This document shows, one piece after another, positions 1 through 5,209 of a stretch of DNA of 5,535 nt. Position 1 is the first letter of the stretch. Every line of letters begins with the position of its first letter. The DNA is from an uncultured Clostridia bacterium (GTDB lineage: Bacteria; Bacillota; Clostridia; Oscillospirales; Acutalibacteraceae). The notes under the pieces were generated by a model. The model had not been told where the DNA came from. It did no database searches and was given only the letters and a program-made list of their open reading frames with translations. Location of the stretch: NCBI GenBank assembly GCA_946405565.1, contig CAMJHU010000167.1:1-5535 (forward strand). The letters run 5' to 3'. The translations under genes and the position numbers were made by a program.

Positions 1-428
1 GCGTGATGTACAAAAAATTCCGCACGCTGGGAAAGGTGTTCGATACCGATGATCCCGATGAGGCATACCGGAATATCATAAACAATCCCTTTGTGAAATT
101 CGTCGCAAAGGGCAAAATCAGCCAATATGAGGGCATGATCAAGTCGATGGCGCGGGAACGCCGCACCTTCTCCCAAAAGACCCTTAAAAACATGGTCAGG
201 ATCTGCTACCAATGCGATCCGCCCGTTTTTTCGACCGACGCGCAAAAGAGCTTTATCTTCTTTTTCTCGGACGAGGAACCCGCCCGCGATTCCCGTTCCC
301 GTCTGATAAAGCTCTATCCGGACGCCACATTTGAGGACATTCACGGCTATGCCCATTGCGGCTATCAGTCCTCCGAGCCGGAAGCCTACGTGCGCAAGCT
401 CAAAAAAGCCATTCGTGACAGAATATAA
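1..428 (+). CDS. Probable alpha/beta hydrolase, C-terminal part (5' end outside window)
   Basis: About 141 codons are visible and the frame is open to the left edge. The GTG and ATG at 3-8 are therefore probably internal codons, not the start. The fragment has a helical, charged first half resembling the lid/cap region of small alpha/beta hydrolases. It then has a hydrophobic strand (FIFFF, about residues 84-88) followed at once by Ser-Asp-Glu-Glu, which would place the acid of a catalytic triad at about Asp90. A final segment GYAHCGY (about 115-121) would supply the catalytic His118 and is followed by an amphipathic C-terminal helix. This order (strand, acid, helix, strand, Gly-x-x-His, last helix) is typical of the fold's C-terminus. 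The nucleophile elbow (GxSxG) would lie outside the window, so catalytic competence and substrate cannot be judged. It converges with the minus-strand operon. Family assignment is moderately secure; any specific activity would be a guess. Confidence 0.6.
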   Translation, partial: VMYKKFRTLGKVFDTDDPDEAYRNIINNPFVKFVAKGKISQYEGMIKSMARERRTFSQKTLKNMVRICYQCDPPVFSTDAQKSFIFFFSDEEPARDSRSRLIKLYPDATFEDIHGYAHCGYQSSEPEAYVRKLKKAIRDRI

Positions 429-483
429 AGGATATCCATATTACGGAAAAAAAGCACCTTGCAAATATAGATACCCATAGAAC

Positions 484-531
484 ATCAGCCGCCCATGAGA
501 TGCGTAATCCATCATCTCACGGACGGCTGAT
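484..531 (-). terminator. 19-bp hairpin, probable transcript end of the ABC operon
   Basis: Arms 484-502 and 513-531 enclose a 10-nt loop. As plus-strand RNA the stem has two C/A mismatches (492/523 and 495/520). As minus-strand RNA both become G-U wobbles, giving 19 uninterrupted pairs. That asymmetry suggests the structure is kept for the minus-strand transcript, which leaves the regulator gene at 608. No U-run follows the stem directly; the nearest is the complement of A447-453, about 30 nt further on. It is therefore not a textbook intrinsic terminator and may instead be a 3'-end stabilising hairpin. It lies between convergent genes, so it could also serve the plus-strand gene ending at 428. 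Confidence 0.4.
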
Positions 532-607
532 TGTATCATTTGAGCCTGCTGACAAATCCAGCTGCATACGGCAGAAGAGATACGGAACAGGCGCTAAAAA
601 ACGAAAA

Positions 608-1504
608 TCACTGTAAATCAACGATCAATTCCGACTGTACGCCGGAGAGAGAAAGAAGATTTTCACTGTTCTCACGACCGCCGGTTTCTGTCGCCTCGCC
701 GTTTTTCTGAAAAAACACATGACAGCCCCGCCCCTTGTTCCGGACGCGGAAATCCGCGTCCTCGGGAATATGCACCACGCTGCCGGATTTCCACTGGTTG
801 ATTTCGAGGGAGCCGCGTATGCCGTCCACCGTGATGTCGTAGTTGGTGCGGGAGGTCAGTTCAACGCTGCCGCAGCAGTCGGAAATGATGACGCTTTGCG
901 CTTCGCCGTCGTATTCCAGAAGTTCCAGCGTGAGCTTTGTCAGGTGAAGTTCCTTGACAGAGGCGCCAATCTCGCAGCGCCCGGTCAGTCCCTTCGGCAG
1001 CGTAATTGTCACTGAAAGTGCGTCAGCGGTTTCATAACGGCTCACGCCGTCCTTTTTGATACAGTCTACGTCCAGCTTGCCGCGCTTCTCGTCCAGCTTG
1101 CCGCGCTTCTCGTCCAGCTTGACCTTGAAAAGGGAACCGATGTTTTCCATTTCCTCCGACGCGAGGTCAATGTGCAGCTTCTCGTCCTCTCCTGTGAGAA
1201 CCGTCAGAGAACGGGCTGTGCCTATATTCATGTCAAAATGTGTGAGCTGCTCTATATCATAGGAAGTTTCGCTGTGATAGACCGGCGGTTTTTTCGCGCT
1301 CTGCTGAATGGACTGCGATACCAGATCGTCGAGTGTGGTCTTGAAGATTTCCGCCAGTATCATCATGTTTTCGATGTCGGGCATTCCCTTGCCGGTTTCC
1401 CATTTAGTGATCGCCTGTCTGGAAACGCCGATCTTTTCGGCGAGTTGTTCCTGTGAAAGCCCTTCGTTCTTTCTGATTTCCTTGAGTTTCTGTCCGAAAT
1501 CCAT
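608..1504 (-). CDS. XRE-family transcriptional regulator with C-terminal beta-strand-rich (DUF4097-like) domain
   Basis: A 298-residue cytoplasmic protein with no membrane segment. Residues 1-60 form a classic Cro/CI-type helix-turn-helix: LKEIRKNEGLSQEQLAEKIG, then the recognition helix SRQAITKWE (28-36) and the family signature GKGMPDIENM. A polar linker (about 61-85) leads to a C-terminal half of alternating short hydrophobic strands (about 95-298) resembling the right-handed beta-strand repeat domains called DUF4097 or adhesin-like. That domain may sense a ligand or mediate oligomerisation. I chose the ATG at 1504-1502 because the HTH homology begins there and AAGGA (complement of 1516-1520) lies upstream. 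The in-frame ATG at 1585 would add 27 unrelated residues and overlap the permease gene. It is the last gene of the operon, 26 nt behind the permease, so it probably regulates its own transporter. Residues 129-145 carry an odd 7-residue tandem repeat. Repressor or activator role is not decidable. Confidence 0.9.
   Translation of the reverse strand: MDFGQKLKEIRKNEGLSQEQLAEKIGVSRQAITKWETGKGMPDIENMMILAEIFKTTLDDLVSQSIQQSAKKPPVYHSETSYDIEQLTHFDMNIGTARSLTVLTGEDEKLHIDLASEEMENIGSLFKVKLDEKRGKLDEKRGKLDVDCIKKDGVSRYETADALSVTITLPKGLTGRCEIGASVKELHLTKLTLELLEYDGEAQSVIISDCCGSVELTSRTNYDITVDGIRGSLEINQWKSGSVVHIPEDADFRVRNKGRGCHVFFQKNGEATETGGRENSENLLSLSGVQSELIVDLQ
1069..1121 (-). repeat. 21-bp in-frame tandem repeat (about 2.5 copies) inside the regulator gene
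   Basis: The sequence from 1069 to 1121 repeats exactly with period 21 and breaks only at 1068 and 1122. In the encoded protein this gives KLDEKRG twice followed by KLD (residues 129-145). The period is a multiple of three, so copy-number change would leave the reading frame intact. The copies are identical at every base, including third positions, which points to a recent duplication by slippage or recombination rather than old repeats maintained by selection. Confidence 0.95.
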
Positions 1505-1514
1505 AACGCATTCC

Positions 1515-1523
1515 GTCCTTCTT
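1515..1523 (-). promoter_or_regulatory. Ribosome binding site of the XRE regulator gene
   Basis: On the minus strand this reads AAGAAGGAC, with AAGGA ending 11 nt before the ATG at 1504. The spacing is slightly long but this is the only purine-rich site near the HTH start. It supports the short N-terminus over the upstream in-frame ATG at 1585. Confidence 0.6.
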
Positions 1524-1530
1524 AATATAA

Positions 1531-3867
1531 TTATTCTTTGATAAGAGAATAGGCTTCTATTTTTTTGATGGGTCTTGCGAGACATACGCCGATGAGCAGC
1601 GTTACGGCGATTTCCGCCGCCGCCAGCAGCAGCAGAACGCTGACCGGCTGCTCCATCCGGTTCTTCATCGCCCCTATCATGCCGAAGATGACATCATAGA
1701 CCGCGGGAAGATAAACCAGCCCAAGCAGTGCTGATGAAAGCGCCGCTGCGACGGTCACAGGCATCAGGCTTCCGGCTGTCTGGGCGACAAGCTGTCTGCC
1801 TGAATAGCCGATGGCTTTGAAAATGCCGTATTCCTGTCGGCGCTGTGTGATCATGGAGCGGATAATGACATACAGGATCAGCAGCACGATCAGGATTGTC
1901 ACGGCAAAGACGGCGATAATCACGATGTTCACAATGGCGTTGTACATGGATTGCGCCTCGCTCTGCTTCTTCGCGGCGTTGACCGTGTTGACAATGTCTT
2001 CACCGCAAACGGCTTCTGCTTTGTCAATGAATTTTTCCGCGTCGGTTCCTTCATTCAGATAGACATACAGGGAACGCAATGGATCTTCCGATATGGCTGC
2101 CAAACCTTCTTCTGTCAACTCGCAGATTTCGCCGCGGTTGTTGACGCTCTGCACCAGTCCCACCACACGATAAGAACGGCTGTGATTGCCATAAGTCACA
2201 TCAACGGTATCGCCGATGATGCAGCCGAGGCGTTCCGCCAAAGCATTGCCAATGGCGATTTCCCTGTCGGAGGAAGGATTGCGTCCTTCATAGCAGCAAT
2301 TGTTTTGTGCCTTGGAAAAATCCTCGCAGACGAAGGCAATGGCATTTTCGTCCTCCACCTTCAACTGCAATACCGAGTAGGACAGCACCTTATCCGCTCC
2401 GTTCAGATGACCGACGGTCCGTTTCACGCGGCTGATATCGGAAGAGGATACCTGCAATATCACGTCGGGCGATTCATCGGAAAGCGTGTTCATAAAATGG
2501 TCAGGTTCAATAACAACATTATAAAACAGGCTGCCCGAAAATGCAATGAGAATGGTTATGACAAACAGCACTACGAACAGCAGCACATTCTGCTGCGCGG
2601 AGGCTGCCATTTGCTTAAGCATCAGCACCCCATTTACGCTGCCGGGAGTGCGGGCAATGGCAAAGCGGTTCTTTCTCATGCCATTGCCTTCCGCCATTCC
2701 GCGAATGGCGGCAATCGGCTGGAGATGACGGATTTTGCCCGCCGCCAGCCATGTGAATATCAGCGTCACGCCTGTGAGCAAAGCCACCGTCAGTATCAGT
2801 GCCGCCGCGCTGAATGCCACTTCAAATCGGAAGCCCGCCTGCAATGCCAGCACATCGACCAGCGAGGAAAGCAGCACATAGGAGCCTGCCGCGCCGATTG
2901 CCGAGAAAATCAGCGCCGCGACCGTGTAGGGCAGCACGATCGCCCTGATAATGCCGCCCGATGTAAAGCCCATCGATTTGAGCACGCCCATCTGTGCCAT
3001 TTCTTCGCAAACGGTGTTTTTGATGCGGAACTGACAAAGGAATATGCTCACAAGCAGCACGATGACCGCAAACGCCGTGAGTATCATCGTCAGCAGATTG
3101 GTCACCATCATGCGGGACTGCTTCTTTGCCTCGCTTGTCAAAGCGAAAAGAACAGGGGATTGATGTTCTTCGACAGTCTTGCGGAGATCGGCAAGCAGGG
3201 TCCGGTTGTCTGTCCCTTCCACGGTGCGCACGGCATAATTGACCACCTCGCTGCCAGGATATTCCTCCGCCAGCTGCCTGTATGGATCATCGGGCAGAAA
3301 AACACCCATGATCTCCGCACTGGCATTGCCGTACTGCATTTCCTGCACCACGCCCGCGACGGTGTAGGTGAAATCCCTGCCGTCCATGGAGAATGTGATT
3401 TTTTCGTTCAAGGCGTACTCGCCGAATTTGGCAATGTAGAGCGGCAGGTAAATTGTATTTTCACCGGACAATGTTTTTTCGCTGCGTTCTATGAGAGACA
3501 GTTGATGAATGGAGCGGTGGTTGTCCCAATTGTAGAACAGGATGTTCAATTCAAAGTCAGTGCCGCGAAAATCCTTCATCACGGCTTTTTGGAGAATGGC
3601 ACGCTGCTGTTCGAGCTGCGCTACCGACGCATGGCTACGGACAGCAGCCGACAGTGCGGCGGAATCCGTCATTTTTGGAATCACCATGTCGATATCCGCG
3701 CTGTGAAGTTCATCGGACTGTCTGTCGTAGGCTGGGTCGATACGCAGCGCCAGCACAGTCGCAAGATTCAGAATAAGCGATGTGATCAGAATAATGATAC
3801 CGAAGGAAAGGATTTGTTTTTTGTCCTTCTTAAAAAAATAAAGGGAAAGATGGCTGATCTGTTTCAT
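1531..3867 (-). CDS. FtsX-like ABC transporter permease (MacB/Bce-type, double FtsX architecture)
   Basis: A 778-residue membrane protein with two related halves, each with one helix, a large extracytoplasmic domain and three helices. Predicted helices lie at about 20-41, 254-278, 305-335, 350-375, 428-450, 643-668, 698-730 and 742-765. The outside domains span about 42-253 and 451-642. The cytoplasmic loop motifs MGVLKSMGF (293-301) and YGIFKAIGY (680-688) are the paired FtsX coupling-helix signatures that contact the ATPase. The family uses ATP hydrolysis on the inner face to move the outer domain (mechanotransmission) and commonly handles peptides, antibiotics or lipoproteins. Nothing here fixes the substrate. 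The start at 3867 has AGGAG 9 nt upstream and a typical positively charged N-terminus before helix 1. It sits 43 nt after the ATPase stop and 26 nt before the regulator start, so the three are surely co-transcribed. The linker codons (about 385-405) contain overlapping inverted repeats. Confidence 0.93.
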   Translation of the reverse strand: MKQISHLSLYFFKKDKKQILSFGIIILITSLILNLATVLALRIDPAYDRQSDELHSADIDMVIPKMTDSAALSAAVRSHASVAQLEQQRAILQKAVMKDFRGTDFELNILFYNWDNHRSIHQLSLIERSEKTLSGENTIYLPLYIAKFGEYALNEKITFSMDGRDFTYTVAGVVQEMQYGNASAEIMGVFLPDDPYRQLAEEYPGSEVVNYAVRTVEGTDNRTLLADLRKTVEEHQSPVLFALTSEAKKQSRMMVTNLLTMILTAFAVIVLLVSIFLCQFRIKNTVCEEMAQMGVLKSMGFTSGGIIRAIVLPYTVAALIFSAIGAAGSYVLLSSLVDVLALQAGFRFEVAFSAAALILTVALLTGVTLIFTWLAAGKIRHLQPIAAIRGMAEGNGMRKNRFAIARTPGSVNGVLMLKQMAASAQQNVLLFVVLFVITILIAFSGSLFYNVVIEPDHFMNTLSDESPDVILQVSSSDISRVKRTVGHLNGADKVLSYSVLQLKVEDENAIAFVCEDFSKAQNNCCYEGRNPSSDREIAIGNALAERLGCIIGDTVDVTYGNHSRSYRVVGLVQSVNNRGEICELTEEGLAAISEDPLRSLYVYLNEGTDAEKFIDKAEAVCGEDIVNTVNAAKKQSEAQSMYNAIVNIVIIAVFAVTILIVLLILYVIIRSMITQRRQEYGIFKAIGYSGRQLVAQTAGSLMPVTVAAALSSALLGLVYLPAVYDVIFGMIGAMKNRMEQPVSVLLLLAAAEIAVTLLIGVCLARPIKKIEAYSLIKE
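2653..2715. repeat. Cluster of inverted repeats inside the permease gene
   Basis: Two perfect inverted repeats lie back to back. The first has 10-bp arms (2653-2662 and 2679-2688, loop 16). The second has 9-bp arms (2691-2699 and 2703-2711, loop 3). The hexamer ATTGCC (2683-2688) can pair either with GGCAAT at 2653-2658 or with GGCAAT at 2710-2715, so two alternative folds compete. The segment encodes permease residues about 385-405, the cytoplasmic linker between the two FtsX halves. Confidence 0.85.
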
Positions 3868-3910
3868 AATCGTTGTCTCCTGTCCGTTCCTAATTTCATG
3901 AGATAAAAAA

Positions 3911-4687
3911 TTACCAATTCATTTCGGTGAGGAAAGCGTTCAGCTTGTCGGCGCGTCCGGCGTTGTCGGAGGTGTATTTTCCCAGATCACATTCTCCGAA
4001 AATTTTGCCGTCGCGCAGATAGATGATACGGCTGCCGCGAAGGGCGGATTTCTTGTCGTGCGTCACCATGATAATGCTCTGTCCGTCGCGGTTGAGTTCC
4101 GTGAACACATCCAGCACCGCGTCCGAGTTGTTCGAGTTGAGCGCGCCGGTGGGTTCGTCGGCAAAGAGCACTTCCGGACGGTTGATGACGGCACGCACAA
4201 TGCCGGCGCGCTGCGCTTCACCGCCGGAGATCTGAGAGGGGAGCTTTTTCCATGTGACTTCGGGGAGGTTGACCTTTTCAAATAATGCTTCGGCGCGCCG
4301 GACGATCTCTTTCTTTTTGCCGCCGACCAGCAGTCCGGCAGTCAGCGCGTTGTCCATAAGGCTCATTTTGTCGAGGAGGTAAATCTGCTGAAAGACGAAG
4401 CCGCAGTGCTTCCTGCGAAAGACAGCGAGTTTGTCGGCATTGTAGGAAGTGATTTCCTCGCCGCAGAAGGTAATGGTGCCGGAGGTGGGTTTATCCATAC
4501 CGGAGAGCGAATACATTAATGTGGATTTGCCCGCGCCGGAGGATCCCATGATCACGGTGAAGTCGCCCTGAAAGATGTCCAGATCGAGGTCATTGATAAT
4601 GGTCTGTTCCACATCGCCGCTGCGGAAGCTCTTTACTAAATGACTTGCGGAGAGAATGACGTTGTTTTTCTTTTCTGTGTTTTTCAT
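3911..4687 (-). CDS. ABC transporter ATP-binding protein (MacB/LolD/Bce-type)
   Basis: A 258-residue cytoplasmic ATPase with all core motifs: Walker A GSSGAGKST (48-56), Q-loop GFVFQ (Q100), signature SGGEAQR (154-160), Walker B VLFADEP (173-179; Asp177 and catalytic Glu178) and H-loop VTHD (H210). The PTGAL extension after Walker B and the overall length fit the family that partners FtsX-like permeases. One variation is the D-loop, GALN (181-184), where Asn184 replaces the usual Asp. The last 40 residues form a short helical tail. The ATG at 4687 has AAAAGGAG at a 10-nt spacing. It is the first gene of the operon, 43 nt ahead of the permease that it must energise. Function as a transporter ATPase is certain; the cargo is unknown. 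Confidence 0.95.
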   Translation of the reverse strand: MKNTEKKNNVILSASHLVKSFRSGDVEQTIINDLDLDIFQGDFTVIMGSSGAGKSTLMYSLSGMDKPTSGTITFCGEEITSYNADKLAVFRRKHCGFVFQQIYLLDKMSLMDNALTAGLLVGGKKKEIVRRAEALFEKVNLPEVTWKKLPSQISGGEAQRAGIVRAVINRPEVLFADEPTGALNSNNSDAVLDVFTELNRDGQSIIMVTHDKKSALRGSRIIYLRDGKIFGECDLGKYTSDNAGRADKLNAFLTEMNW

Positions 4688-4697
4688 GTTTGAATGA

Positions 4698-4705
4698 CTC
4701 CTTTT
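4698..4705 (-). promoter_or_regulatory. Ribosome binding site of the ATPase gene
   Basis: The minus strand reads AAAAGGAG, 10 nt before the ATG at 4687. It is strong and close to consensus and fixes the start of the first operon gene. Confidence 0.8.
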
Positions 4706-4737
4706 GTGATTGGCTTTTGTGTTTGGTTGTTGCGCTC

Positions 4738-4746
4738 AGTATAGCA
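4738..4746 (-). promoter_or_regulatory. Extended -10 promoter element of the ABC operon
   Basis: On the minus strand 4746-4738 reads TGCTATACT, an extended -10 (TGn plus TATACT, one mismatch to TATAAT). Transcription would begin near 4731, leaving a leader of about 43 nt. No good -35 lies at 16-18 bp: the TTGATG seen upstream is 21 bp away. Dependence on the TG extension or on an activator is therefore likely. An imperfect dyad (GTGCT/AGCGC) overlaps the element and could be part of an operator, but this is weak. Confidence 0.55.
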
Positions 4747-4900
4747 CGGACTGGCGGGTAGCACCATCAAAAAAGGGTTGCAAACGCTGAAAAATCATGC
4801 TACGCTCCGTTGCGTACGGCAAAGAAGTGACGATAGAAAGAATAATATAACTAAATATGAAAAATTGGTATATTTTCGCAGCGAAGCGCCTCCGGTATAC

Positions 4901-4956
4901 CCGAATGCCAGGAAAACCATATGCCTCCCCAATATTACAATTCGGAATATTTTTTT
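4901..4956 (+). other. Inverted repeat followed by T-run (weak terminator-like element)
   Basis: CCGAAT (4901-4906) is the exact reverse complement of ATTCGG (4940-4945). AATA and a run of seven T (4950-4956) follow. The arms are short and the loop is 33 nt, so a stable intrinsic terminator is doubtful. Its only possible client would be an unannotated plus-strand transcript starting around 4780-4850. I see no strong promoter for that. Confidence 0.2.
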
Positions 4957-4994
4957 CTGAAAGTCGGCAATAATCATTACTAACAGTTATGAAC

Positions 4995-5021
4995 AAAAAA
5001 CACACCGTATTGCTACGATGT
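4995..5021 (-). terminator. Terminator-like hairpin with GCAA tetraloop and U6 tail, minus strand
   Basis: As minus-strand RNA, ACAUCGUA (complement of 5014-5021) pairs with UACGGUGU (complement of 5002-5009) in eight pairs, one of them U-G. The loop is GCAA, a stable GNRA tetraloop. One G and then six U (complement of 4995-5000) follow. This is the layout of an intrinsic terminator, although the stem is short. On the plus strand the wobble becomes a C/A mismatch, so the minus orientation is favoured. No minus-strand gene lies just upstream, so it would end antisense transcription coming from the TIR gene side. Confidence 0.4.
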
Positions 5022-5081
5022 TTTCTGTCATTCACATATTTCTTTTCAACTCTGATTTTGGGATAAATTCTTACTATTCTC

Positions 5082-5097
5082 CGCGCCGTCCGGCGTG
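5082..5097. promoter_or_regulatory. Compact GC-rich palindrome upstream of the TIR promoter
   Basis: CGCCG-TC-CGGCG (5084-5095) is a perfect 5-bp dyad with a 2-bp centre, extendable by a G/T and a C-G pair to 5082-5097. It stands out in an AT-rich stretch and lies 37 bp upstream of the proposed TIR -35. It could be an operator for a dimeric regulator or a short hairpin. It has no adjacent T-run, so it is not a terminator on either strand. Confidence 0.35.
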
Positions 5098-5134
5098 CAA
5101 ATCCAAAGCAGCACAGAATTTTTCATGAAGTCTA

Positions 5135-5164
5135 TTGAAAAAATGTCAGATAATGATGTAAAAT
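5135..5164 (+). promoter_or_regulatory. Sigma-70-type promoter of the TIR gene
   Basis: TTGAAA (5135-5140, one mismatch to TTGACA) and TAAAAT (5159-5164, one mismatch to TATAAT) are separated by 18 bp. Transcription would start near 5171, giving a leader of about 40 nt before the ATG at 5210. This is the best promoter match in the window, although AT-rich surroundings raise the chance of a fortuitous hit. Confidence 0.6.
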
Positions 5165-5191
5165 AAACAAGATGATTGTCTACAAAAAAGC

Positions 5192-5197
5192 AAGGAG
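5192..5197 (+). promoter_or_regulatory. Ribosome binding site deciding the TIR start
   Basis: AAGGAG lies 12 nt before the ATG at 5210. An in-frame ATG at 5198 directly abuts this site with no spacer and so could not use it. This favours the ATG at 5210, which also places the start right at the first TIR strand. Confidence 0.7.
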
Positions 5198-5209
5198 ATG
5201 ACATTTTCC

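Larger units (their letters stand above)
4688..5209. other. AT-rich divergent intergenic region without a convincing gene
   Basis: These 522 bases separate the minus-strand ABC operon from the plus-strand TIR gene. Short open frames exist on both strands (up to about 99 codons), but none has a recognisable domain, a good ribosome site or family-like sequence. The region holds the ABC promoter (left end), the TIR promoter (right end), a small dyad TACGC/GCGTA (4801-4805 and 4812-4816), two hairpins next to T- or A-runs, and a compact GC-rich palindrome. The length is well above what two promoters need, so it may contain a small RNA or the decayed remains of a lost gene. Confidence 0.6.

Noticed and set aside
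430..482. A second possible hairpin (GGATATCCATATT against AATATAGATACC) after the hydrolase stop
   Set aside because: Pairing needs a bulge and a mismatch, the loop is long, and the stem is almost all A-T. It is too weak to list as a terminator.
1505..1585. Longer N-terminus (27 extra residues) for the XRE regulator, from an ATG at 1585
   Set aside because: The extension overlaps the permease gene by 55 nt, shows no HTH-family similarity, and a ribosome site precedes the ATG at 1504 where homology begins.
1951..3906. A 651-codon open frame on the plus strand lying antisense to the permease
   Set aside because: It is the mirror of a clear membrane protein gene. Its translation is rich in His, Arg, Gln and Cys with no domain or membrane pattern, and it has no ribosome site. 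It arises from the codon bias of the permease.
4894..4901. 8-bp palindrome GGTATACC
   Set aside because: It is too short to be meaningful in an AT-rich region of this size, and no partner copy or flanking symmetry extends it.
4736..5035. A 99-codon minus-strand open frame in the intergenic region
   Set aside because: It has no recognisable domain and no ribosome site, and it runs across the ABC promoter and the minus-strand hairpin. It looks like random AT-rich open sequence.
5198..5209. Alternative in-frame ATG at 5198 for the TIR gene
   Set aside because: The AAGGAG site ends at 5197, leaving no spacer. The ATG at 5210 has usable spacing and begins exactly at the first TIR strand.
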